NCBI RefSeq assembly: GCF_003309065.1
Contig: NZ_POAF01000001.1
Coordinates: 496,001-560,000 of the forward strand
Reading direction: 5' to 3'
DNA from: Glutamicibacter soli
GTDB lineage: Bacteria; Actinomycetota; Actinomycetes; Actinomycetales; Micrococcaceae
DNA length: 64,000 bases
Part shown: positions 1-6,417 of the stretch, piece after piece
How the letters are laid out: every line of letters begins with the position of its first letter
How positions within the stretch are numbered: position 1 is the stretch's first letter
The notes under the pieces: generated by a model
Told to the model about the DNA's origin: nothing
The model's input: the letters and a program-made list of their open reading frames with translations, nothing else
Databases searched by the model: none
Program-made: the position numbers and the translations under genes

Positions 1-469
1 CCAGCAGGTAGCCGCCGCTGATCAGGAAGCCGGGCACGTAGTAGTCGCGGGCGTTGCCCGAGGTGCGGGCCACCAGCGCGCAGATCAGGATGCCGACCAG
101 GCCGCTGGCCGACTGCACCAGCGTTGACTTGTTCAGCAGCCGCAGCACCATGAAAACCACACCCAGCCCGATCGAGGACAGCAGCGCCCAGGACAGCTCG
201 TTGGTCAGCGCGTAGACCAGCACGAACACGAAGCCCGGGACCACGGTTTCCAGGATGCCGCGCACCCCGCCCACGGTGGAGAGCACGTCGATGCCGCCGT
301 CGGCGTTCTGCGCGACCTTGGCGCTGGCGCCGATCGCCTCGGCCAGGCTCGGCTTCTTCTCCGGCCTAGGCTGCTCGCCGGCTGGTGGATTCTCGTTCAC
401 GGTATTCTCGCTTCTGCCCAGTGCGGGCTCATCCGGCAGGCGCTGCGGCCGGCGGCGTTCGGCGTTCAC
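1..469 (-). CDS. DUF3159 family membrane protein, 3' end outside window
   Basis: The reading frame runs off the left edge, so the C-terminus is missing. The visible part has a charged, proline-rich N-terminus, then a conserved-looking block (LAEAIGASAKVAQNADGG) followed by hydrophobic segments typical of the actinobacterial DUF3159 membrane family, whose function is unknown. The chosen GTG start (467-469) overlaps the TGA stop of the upstream OB-fold gene, which would couple their translation. A second in-frame GTG at 398-400 would give a shorter N-terminus closer to the usual family start, so the start is uncertain. It lies last in the visible dut-DUF3710-OB-fold-DUF3159 row. Family call from recognition; no biochemical role can be inferred. 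Confidence 0.8.
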   Translation of the reverse strand, partial: MNAERRRPQRLPDEPALGRSENTVNENPPAGEQPRPEKKPSLAEAIGASAKVAQNADGGIDVLSTVGGVRGILETVVPGFVFVLVYALTNELSWALLSSIGLGVVFMVLRLLNKSTLVQSASGLVGILICALVARTSGNARDYYVPGFLISGGYLL

Positions 470-840
470 CCGCGGGGAACGGGAACGATGACGTAACGCG
501 GATTATAGATGGTGGGGATCTGGTCGACAGGCGCGACCATCCCCGCGTATTGGATCTTCACCCCGGGCTTGATGCCCGGGACGTTCTTCTGGCCCATGAA
601 CCGCAGCCGCACGTGCGGCACGGTGCCCCGGCGCGGAGCCCCGGTTCCCAGCCGGTCGACCACCACCGCGGTCAGCAGCGGCGCCTGGTGGGGCGCCGAA
701 TAGCTGACCGACTGGATGTAGCCGGTGTGCTCCACCCTGCCCTTGGCCGGCAGCTGCGCCAGTGACTTCAGCCGGGTGAAGCTGCGCGCCGCTTGCGTGC
801 CCTCGATTTTCGGGGTGACCGGCTTGGATTCGAGGGGCAT
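466..840 (-). CDS. OB-fold nucleic acid binding domain protein
   Basis: A 124-residue protein without a signal peptide or membrane segment. The pattern of short strands (GRVEHTGYIQSVSYS, APLLTAVVVDRLG, HVRLRFMGQKNVPGIKPG, KIQYAGMVAP) and the closing NPRYVIV match the small OB-fold proteins found next to DUF3710 in Arthrobacter and relatives. Such proteins are thought to bind single-stranded nucleic acid, but the substrate is unknown. It starts 4 bases after the DUF3710 stop and its stop overlaps a possible GTG start of the DUF3159 gene, so these are almost certainly co-transcribed and coupled. Family assignment is by recognition; the cellular role is open. Confidence 0.8.
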   Translation of the reverse strand: MPLESKPVTPKIEGTQAARSFTRLKSLAQLPAKGRVEHTGYIQSVSYSAPHQAPLLTAVVVDRLGTGAPRRGTVPHVRLRFMGQKNVPGIKPGVKIQYAGMVAPVDQIPTIYNPRYVIVPVPRG

Positions 841-844
841 CCGG

Positions 845-1609
845 CTAGCCGATCTGGGTGATTTCCGGTCCGCGTTCCGGACGCTGCGGCGCCTGGCCGG
901 CGGCCTCGGTCTCGCCCTGCGCCTCGGCGTCCGGGCGCGTCTGGGCGTTGCGCGGGACGTTCAGCGGCAGCAATTCCTGCGGAGGCAGCGGCTTGTCGCC
1001 GCGGTTCACCACGACGCCTCGCACCAGGTCGTCGATGGCCTTGGAGGCCTCCTCGTCGCCGATGGCGGCGCCCCCGATGACGGCGCGCAGGAACCAGCGC
1101 GGACCGTCGATGCCCACGAAGCGCAGCGCAACATGCCCGGCGCGGCCGTCGGGCAGCTGCTGCGGAACCTGGGCCAGCAGCTCCTGGCCGTATTCGCCGT
1201 CGCGCTGGTAGATCTCGCCGTTCTGGCTGGCGATGTCCTCGCGGATCTTGTCGCTGATGCCCGGCCACAGCGAGGTGGACTTGGAGGCGGAGAATGCCAT
1301 CAGCTGGACGCGGGACTCGGCCAGTTCCAGGGAGACGGCGATGACGCGCTGGTTGGACTGTTCGACGTCCATGCGTACCTTCAGTCCGGCGACCGGCTTG
1401 ACCAGGATGGAGCCGAAGTCGAGGTATTCGTCGGTGTTCTCGATGTCCGCGTAGTCGAACGGGCCGTTGAGCACCGGCTTCTTGGCTGGTTGCTGCTCGG
1501 CGGAAGTCCCGGTCGCCTGCTCGGTGGGGGTTTCGGCCACCGGTTCGGTGGCGCCGGCAGCCTGCTCGGCTGCTGGCTCGGCGTTCGCCTTCTTGCGCTT
1601 GAAAATCAT
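845..1609 (-). CDS. DUF3710 domain-containing protein
   Basis: A 254-residue actinobacterial protein of unknown function. It opens with a basic patch (MIFKRKKA), followed by an Ala/Glu/Pro/Thr-rich linker to about residue 50, then the DUF3710 core starting near NGPFDYADIE and including LDFGSILVKP, RVQLMAFSAS, GPRWFLRAVIGG and DDLVRGVVVNRG. The start at 1609 is chosen because AAGGA lies a few bases upstream (CTAAGGACATC); the frame stays open further upstream but that extension is composition-biased and overlaps the dut end. DUF3710 commonly sits between dut and the OB-fold/DUF3159 genes, as here. No catalytic motif is evident. Confidence 0.85.
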   Translation of the reverse strand: MIFKRKKANAEPAAEQAAGATEPVAETPTEQATGTSAEQQPAKKPVLNGPFDYADIENTDEYLDFGSILVKPVAGLKVRMDVEQSNQRVIAVSLELAESRVQLMAFSASKSTSLWPGISDKIREDIASQNGEIYQRDGEYGQELLAQVPQQLPDGRAGHVALRFVGIDGPRWFLRAVIGGAAIGDEEASKAIDDLVRGVVVNRGDKPLPPQELLPLNVPRNAQTRPDAEAQGETEAAGQAPQRPERGPEITQIG

Positions 1610-1646
1610 GATGTCCTTAGAGAGTTTCGCTTGGCGCCAAGCGTGC

Positions 1647-2105
1647 TTAGTTGGCGCTGAATCCACCGGTCGAGCCGAAGCCGCCGGTTCCGCGGGCCGA
1701 GTCCTCCAGGGAGTCAACCTGAACGAATGCCGCCTGTTCGACCTTCTGGATCACCAGCTGCGCGATGCGGTCGCCTCGGGTGATTTCGAATGCCTGGTCC
1801 CTGTCGGTATTCAGCAGGGTGACCATGATCTCACCACGATATCCGGCATCGACGGTTCCCGGGGCATTAACGATGGTGATGCCGTGCTTGGTGGCCAAGC
1901 CGCTGCGCGGGTGCACCAGCCCGACATAGCCGTGCGGCAACGCCAGGGCGATGCCGGTCGGCACCAGGGCGCGCTGGCCCGGTTCGAGCACCAGCGAGGT
2001 GCGTGCATGCAGGTCAGCACCCGCATCCGAAGGATGGGCATAGCTTGGAACGGGCAGTTCGCTATCGAGCATCTTGATGGAGATTGAGATCGTAGGCTCG
2101 CTCAT
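1647..2105 (-). CDS. dut: dUTP diphosphatase (dUTPase)
   Basis: Hydrolyses dUTP to dUMP and pyrophosphate, which keeps uracil out of DNA and feeds thymidylate synthesis. The 152 residues match the trimeric dUTPase family: motif 1 around [12 protein letters not shown], motif 2 [11 protein letters not shown], motif 3 [14 protein letters not shown], motif 4 [11 protein letters not shown], and the glycine-rich C-terminal motif 5 [10 protein letters not shown] that closes over the active site. The start at 2105 is used because the family begins just before ISIKMLD and GGGGGATGA precedes it; the frame stays open for 92 codons upstream without family similarity. It is divergent from DUF3093 and leads the DUF3710 row. 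Confidence 0.96.
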   Translation of the reverse strand: MSEPTISISIKMLDSELPVPSYAHPSDAGADLHARTSLVLEPGQRALVPTGIALALPHGYVGLVHPRSGLATKHGITIVNAPGTVDAGYRGEIMVTLLNTDRDQAFEITRGDRIAQLVIQKVEQAAFVQVDSLEDSARGTGGFGSTGGFSAN

Positions 2106-2243
2106 CGTGGTTTGGTCATCCCCCGGAACTCTAGGAAGTTGCAGCTGGTCTGCATTTACCTGCACAACTCTATCGCGCCCGGCCCGTCTGCGGACCCACA
2201 GCCGACCCACAGCCGGCCGTTCGGCGCCTACCGAAAGATTGCC

Positions 2244-2249
2244 TAGACT
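2244..2249 (+). promoter_or_regulatory. -10 element (TAGACT) for leaderless DUF3093 mRNA
   Basis: TAGACT lies 7 bases before the ATG at 2257 and no Shine-Dalgarno sequence fits in between. This spacing puts the expected transcription start on or next to the start codon. Confidence 0.5.
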
Positions 2250-2256
2250 AGGACTC

Positions 2257-2787
2257 ATGAGTAATACCAGCCCAGAGGCTTCCAACGTCCTGTTCCGCGA
2301 AAAGATCTGGCCATCGTTCGGATCATGGATGTGGCCGCTGCTGATTGCCATCACCGCTGGTATCGCCGTGGCCCCGATCAATATCGCTGCGGGCTACGCC
2401 ACCGGCATCATCGTGCTGCTGGCTCTGGCAGTCATCATGCTCTTGCGTGTGCCGGTCATCGAAGTCACTGACAAGACCCTCACCGTCGGCCGCGCCACCA
2501 TCGAGCGCCGCTACATCGGGCAGGTTGTCGGCTACCGCGGTGAGGAAGCGTTCAAGCAGCGCGGGCAGAAGCTGCACGGGATGGCCTTCATGCTGCTGCG
2601 CGGCTACCTCGACGCAGTGGTCCGCATGGAGGTCACCGACGAGCGCGACGCCACCCCGTACTGGTTGGCTTCGACCCGACGCCCCGAGGAACTGACCGCC
2701 GCGCTGGGCGGCATCATGTACGAGTTCACCGATGAAGGCCGCCAGGCGACTGCCGAGGCGGACGAGGAGCACCCCCAGGAGCCCTAG
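2257..2787 (+). CDS. DUF3093 domain-containing membrane protein
   Basis: A 176-residue protein with two hydrophobic segments near the N-terminus (about residues 28-45 and 50-66, [14 protein letters not shown]), then a soluble domain with [25 protein letters not shown] and [13 protein letters not shown]. This matches actinobacterial DUF3093, a family of unknown function almost always found beside dut. The C-terminus is acidic. The ATG at 2257 is preceded 7 bases upstream by TAGACT, consistent with a leaderless message. A hairpin terminator follows at 2807. It is transcribed divergently from dut with about 150 bp between the starts. Confidence 0.87.
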   Translation: MSNTSPEASNVLFREKIWPSFGSWMWPLLIAITAGIAVAPINIAAGYATGIIVLLALAVIMLLRVPVIEVTDKTLTVGRATIERRYIGQVVGYRGEEAFKQRGQKLHGMAFMLLRGYLDAVVRMEVTDERDATPYWLASTRRPEELTAALGGIMYEFTDEGRQATAEADEEHPQEP

Positions 2788-2806
2788 TCTCCTCCGGAAC
2801 GAATCA

Positions 2807-2842
2807 AACCCCGGAACCTGCCGCACGGCGGGTTCCGGGGTT
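2807..2842. terminator. Intrinsic terminator between DUF3093 and DUF4193
   Basis: A perfect 12-bp inverted repeat (AACCCCGGAACC / GGTTCCGGGGTT) with a 12-base loop followed by TTCTTTC, located between two convergent genes; it could serve both strands. Confidence 0.8.
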
Positions 2843-2890
2843 CTTTCATGCGCTGCAGGTTGCGGCGCCCAGGGGGCAGAGCCCGGCCGG

Positions 2891-3193
2891 TCAGCCCTCG
2901 CATTCGGCGCAGAACTTCTGCCCGCCCGCTTCGCGCACCAGCTGGGTGCGGTGGCGCACCATGAAGCAGGAGGCGCAGGTGAATTCGTCGGCCTGCTCCG
3001 GCACGAAGTCGACGCTGGCCTCTTCGGCCTGGGCTTCTCCCCCGGGCAGGATGAACAGCTCGGCCAGCTCGGATTCCGACTCATCGATCAGGTTCGCCAT
3101 TGCCGCGGTTTTCCCGGCTTTGAGCGCGGCGATTTCCCGGGCTCGGGCCTTCTCGGCTTCGCTCGGGTGGACGGCGGCAGACTGTGTGGCCAT
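2891..3193 (-). CDS. DUF4193 family zinc-ribbon-like protein
   Basis: A 100-residue protein. The C-terminal third (QADEFTCASCFMVRHRTQL then QKFCAECEG) carries two CxxC pairs spaced like a small zinc ribbon and matches the DUF4193 family of actinobacteria. The N-terminal half is helical and charged (EAEKARAREIAALKAGK) and differs from the commonest family members, which begin MATDYDAPR. It probably binds zinc; no DNA-binding or catalytic motif is visible. It is convergent with DUF3093 and divergent from sepH. Function unknown. Confidence 0.82.
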   Translation of the reverse strand: MATQSAAVHPSEAEKARAREIAALKAGKTAAMANLIDESESELAELFILPGGEAQAEEASVDFVPEQADEFTCASCFMVRHRTQLVREAGGQKFCAECEG

Positions 3194-3454
3194 GGTGGTT
3201 GTCAGCTCTTTTCTGCAGGCGATGAAGTGGGTGGAAATCCGCGCAGGGGATTTTCATTCCGGCATAGAAGTATAACGCCCGGCGGACCCGGATTCTGCCC
3301 GAGCCCGGCGCGCTATGCCCACGGCGGAAGCCCGAAGGCAACTTTCTGGGTGAGCTTGACGACTAATCTTGCGCCACGCCCCGCCCGGTGGTAGGAAAAT
3401 CGGGCGACAAGTGGCAAAGTTTTATTCAGTAAATGAACCGTGTGGAGGGTAGTA

Positions 3455-4507
3455 ATGCGTCAGCTGAGACTGGTAGGAATTCATGAAAATGGTTCCAGTC
3501 TGCAGGTCAGCAGCGACGACGGGATGAGCTTCGAGCTGCCCGTTGACGATGCCCTGCGCAGTGCCATGGCCGAAATCGCGCGCTCCCGCGCGCCGCGCAA
3601 CCGCGACGAGTCCTCGGTTCACACCCCCCGGGAGATCCAGGCCCGCGTGCGCGCCGGTGCTTCAGCCTACGATTTGGCGCTGGAGTGGGACGTCCCGGTC
3701 GAGTCGATCGTCAAGTACGAGGGGCCAGTGCTGGCCGAGCGCGAGCACATCGCCGAGCTCGCCCGCCGCGTAGAGGTCTCCGGACCGCAGACCGACGCCG
3801 AGTACCGCGAAGTCTTCGGCGAGGAACCCGCAGACCTGGGCTCGATGGTCGCCCACCGCCTGCACCAGCTGAACATCGATCCGCTCACGGCCCGCTGGAA
3901 CTCGTGGAAGGATCCCGAGGGCCAGTGGATCGTCACCGTCGAATTCGATTCGCCACTGCCGGCCGAGAACGTGGAAAAGCTGGACAGCTCCCTGCCGCAG
4001 CCGGATAACGTGGCCCGTTGGTCCTTCTCCCCGGCCCGCAAGACCCTGAGCAACCTAAACCGCTGGGCGCAGACGCTCAGCGAGCAGGTCGCGCCCGAAT
4101 ACTTCCGACCAGTCTCGGCCATCTCGCAGGTTGAGGAACCTGCGGCCCCGGCCGCCCCGGAACCCGATGAGACCGAAGAACTGGTCTCCCTGCTGAACGC
4201 ACGCCGCGGCCAGCGTCCCCAGGACCAGGATCCGGATCGCGAGGCCCGCTACAACGACATCATCGAGCGCGGCATGAGCAAGTACGACGCCGAAGAGGAC
4301 GAGTCGCTGCCGCATCTGCCGCAGGGCATCTCGCCGCGCACCTCGCAGCTGGTGGTCGTCACCGATGCCGAGAAGTCCTCCGGCACCGCCGCGAAGCCTG
4401 CCGACGAGCCCGCCGAGGACGGCTCCGGCCGCAAGGCCAAGCGCTCCTCCGTGCCGAGCTGGGACGACATCATGTTCGGCAAGCGCAAAAAGGACACCGA
4501 CTCCTAA
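3455..4507 (+). CDS. sepH: Septation protein SepH (DUF3071)
   Basis: SepH promotes FtsZ assembly at division sites in actinobacteria. The 350-residue product has the family N-terminus MRQLRLVGIHENGSSLQV, a helix-turn-helix-like segment within the DUF3071 domain (TPREIQARVRAGASAYDLA, about 57-75) and a long variable acidic C-terminal half ending in a basic stretch (KAKRSSVPSWDDIMFGKRKK), the conserved terminal motif of SepH. The start at 3455 has a strong GGAGGG ribosome site 6 bases upstream. A hairpin terminator follows at 4533. Its partner ftsZ is at the other end of this window. The DUF3071 name and position beside DUF4193 support the call. Confidence 0.93.
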   Translation: MRQLRLVGIHENGSSLQVSSDDGMSFELPVDDALRSAMAEIARSRAPRNRDESSVHTPREIQARVRAGASAYDLALEWDVPVESIVKYEGPVLAEREHIAELARRVEVSGPQTDAEYREVFGEEPADLGSMVAHRLHQLNIDPLTARWNSWKDPEGQWIVTVEFDSPLPAENVEKLDSSLPQPDNVARWSFSPARKTLSNLNRWAQTLSEQVAPEYFRPVSAISQVEEPAAPAAPEPDETEELVSLLNARRGQRPQDQDPDREARYNDIIERGMSKYDAEEDESLPHLPQGISPRTSQLVVVTDAEKSSGTAAKPADEPAEDGSGRKAKRSSVPSWDDIMFGKRKKDTDS

Positions 4508-4532
4508 TCCAGCCTCCGAGCGGAACTGGATC

Positions 4533-4573
4533 AAAAAATCCGGGCGCAGCCAGCTGGCTGCCCCCGGATTTTC
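4533..4573. terminator. Intrinsic terminator after sepH
   Basis: AAAATCCGGG pairs with CCCGGATTTT around an inner GCAGCC/GGCTGC stem; A-run on one side and T-run on the other make it a bidirectional terminator between convergent sepH and the phosphodiesterase gene. Confidence 0.85.
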
Positions 4574-4589
4574 TGCTTGCGGCTGCGCG

Positions 4590-5762
4590 CTAGGCGGTGC
4601 GGTGCACGAACAGCGGCACGAAACGCTCCGCCGCGGTGAGCGAGCCGTGCTGCCCTACCATCTCGAAGGCCATGGGCTTGACCCGGCGGCCGTCGTAGAA
4701 CGCGATGGCCTCGGCGGCCAGGATCATCAGATCGCCAAGCCGCGGCAGGAATTCGGGACGGACCGCACCGAAGTAGCCGAGCTCCACGGCTTCCTCGCGG
4801 CTCAGGATCCACGCTTTGGACCCGTAGGCGCGCTGCCAGGCTTCGCGGACCTTGGCCCGCTGGGCCGCATCGGTGCCCTCGGCGAAGGTCAGCTGCACAC
4901 CGCGCGGCTCGCCGCTGGTCAGTTCAACCCCCTCGATGAGTTCGGGCTGCAGGCTGTAGTCGATGCGCTGCGAGGCGGGCACGTCCACCATGCCGTGATC
5001 ACCGGTGATCAGGACCGTGGTCTGCTCCGGAAGGCGCGAGACCAGGGTCTTGATGACGTAGTCAAGCTCTTCGAGCGTGTCCCGCCACTGCGGGGAATCG
5101 ACGCCGAACTTGTGCCCGGCCTTGTCCAGCTCGTTGAAGTAGGTGTAGACCAGCGCGTTGCGCTGCGCGGCGAACACCTCGGCGGTGGCGCGGGCGCGGG
5201 CCGCCGGCTGGCGCGCGGCGACGAACTTCGGTCCGCGCAGCGCCGCGCGGGTCAGCGAGGAGTCGGAGAACTGGGCGATGGACACCGTCGCGGTGTGGAT
5301 GCCGTGCTCCGCGGCCTTCTCGAAGACCGTGGGCAGCGGCTGCCACGAGAGCGGGTCCAGGTCGCCGGGCCATCCGCCCAGCTGGTTGACCACGCGCCGG
5401 CGGGCGGGGTCGATGACGTCGTAGCCGAGCATCCCGTGCTCGCCAGGCGCCGCGCCAATGGCGAGGCTGGACAGCGAGGTCGCGGTGGTGGACGGGAAGC
5501 CGGTGCCCAGCTTCTGCGCGCGCTCGAACAGCGGGCGCAGGAACGGCGCGTGCCCGAGGTGGGATTTGAGCTGGTTCCAGCCCAGGCCGTCGACCATGAT
5601 CACGGCGACGCGCTTGGTTGGCGCCAGGCCCAGCGGGTTCGCGTAGCCGGGGATCCCCAGCGCGCGGGCCGCCGAGGGTAGGATCTCGGACAGGGTGGCC
5701 GCTCCGTAGGCCGGCGCGGCGGGGATTTTCTGGCTGGGGACGGGCAGCGAAGAGTCAGTCAC
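4590..5762 (-). CDS. Alkaline phosphatase superfamily protein (nucleotide pyrophosphatase/phosphodiesterase)
   Basis: A 390-residue predicted metal-dependent phosphodiesterase. It shows the superfamily pattern: VAVIMVDGLGWNQL (first metal aspartate), GFPSTTATSLSSL (nucleophile threonine in the PSTTAT motif), DKAGHKFG (metal Asp/His) and TTVLITGDHGMVDV (metal Asp-His), then a C-terminal His region (VGQHGSLT). No signal peptide is evident, so it is probably cytoplasmic. Its substrate cannot be told from sequence. It lies 15 bases downstream of DUF5998 on the same strand, a pairing seen in many Micrococcaceae, so co-transcription is likely. Confidence 0.85.
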   Translation of the reverse strand: MTDSSLPVPSQKIPAAPAYGAATLSEILPSAARALGIPGYANPLGLAPTKRVAVIMVDGLGWNQLKSHLGHAPFLRPLFERAQKLGTGFPSTTATSLSSLAIGAAPGEHGMLGYDVIDPARRRVVNQLGGWPGDLDPLSWQPLPTVFEKAAEHGIHTATVSIAQFSDSSLTRAALRGPKFVAARQPAARARATAEVFAAQRNALVYTYFNELDKAGHKFGVDSPQWRDTLEELDYVIKTLVSRLPEQTTVLITGDHGMVDVPASQRIDYSLQPELIEGVELTSGEPRGVQLTFAEGTDAAQRAKVREAWQRAYGSKAWILSREEAVELGYFGAVRPEFLPRLGDLMILAAEAIAFYDGRRVKPMAFEMVGQHGSLTAAERFVPLFVHRTA

Positions 5763-5777
5763 GTTGGCTTGGCGTCC

Positions 5778-6365
5778 CTAGGCGATCGTCGCCAGGCGCA
5801 GGCGCACCGCGAATTCGCGGGCCTTGTCCACCGCTCGCTGGCCGTCGGCCTCGGAGCTGACGCGCAGCACCAGGTCCTCGGGCTGCGAGGTGCCGTTCAG
5901 GCCGTGGTCGGCGTCGCACTGCGGGTCGGCACATTCGGCCGGGGCCAGGTCGATGCGCTTGGTGCCGTCCCAGGACATGCCGAAGGTCAGCTCGCGCACC
6001 AGATCGGTGCCGCTGTAGTGCTGCGGCTGGTGGTAGACGTAGCTGGTGGCCACCGACTCGATCCGCGCCAGGCTGACCATTTCCACCGAAACCTGGGCCA
6101 TCACGTCGTGGCCGTGGTCGTCCAGCTGCTGGTCGTCGACGTGCACGATGAACAGCACCTTCTCGCTTCGGACCATGACGGTGATGTGGCGGTGGACCTC
6201 GGTGTGGTCGAAATGGGTCTCCAGATGCAGGAAGTGGTCAACTACCGGCAGATCCAGCATCGCTTCGGCCAGCACGTCCTGGACCATTTGCGGGTAGAAT
6301 CCCGCGCGGACCAGGTCATGCTGGAGGTCGGCACCGGCAGTCGTCGAATACGTTGCAGAGCTCAT
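5778..6365 (-). CDS. DUF5998 family protein
   Basis: A 195-residue soluble protein matching DUF5998, a conserved actinobacterial family of unknown function normally placed beside an alkaline phosphatase-type gene. Typical segments are LVRAGFYPQMVQDVL, HFDHTEVHRHITVMV, DLVRELTFGMSWDG and the C-terminal DLVLRVSSEADGQRAVDKA. No membrane segment or catalytic signature is visible. The ATG at 6365 is preceded by TAGAAT six bases upstream with no ribosome site, consistent with a leaderless mRNA that would also carry the downstream phosphodiesterase gene. Confidence 0.82.
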   Translation of the reverse strand: MSSATYSTTAGADLQHDLVRAGFYPQMVQDVLAEAMLDLPVVDHFLHLETHFDHTEVHRHITVMVRSEKVLFIVHVDDQQLDDHGHDVMAQVSVEMVSLARIESVATSYVYHQPQHYSGTDLVRELTFGMSWDGTKRIDLAPAECADPQCDADHGLNGTSQPEDLVLRVSSEADGQRAVDKAREFAVRLRLATIA

Positions 6366-6371
6366 GATCCA

Positions 6372-6377
6372 ATTCTA
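6372..6377 (-). promoter_or_regulatory. -10 element (TAGAAT) for leaderless DUF5998 mRNA
   Basis: On the minus strand TAGAAT is followed by 6 bases (TGGATC) and then the ATG at 6365; no Shine-Dalgarno sequence is present. Confidence 0.6.
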
Positions 6378-6417
6378 CCCAGTGCGCCGCCGTCTTTCAG
6401 GTTTCGTGTCCTTGGGC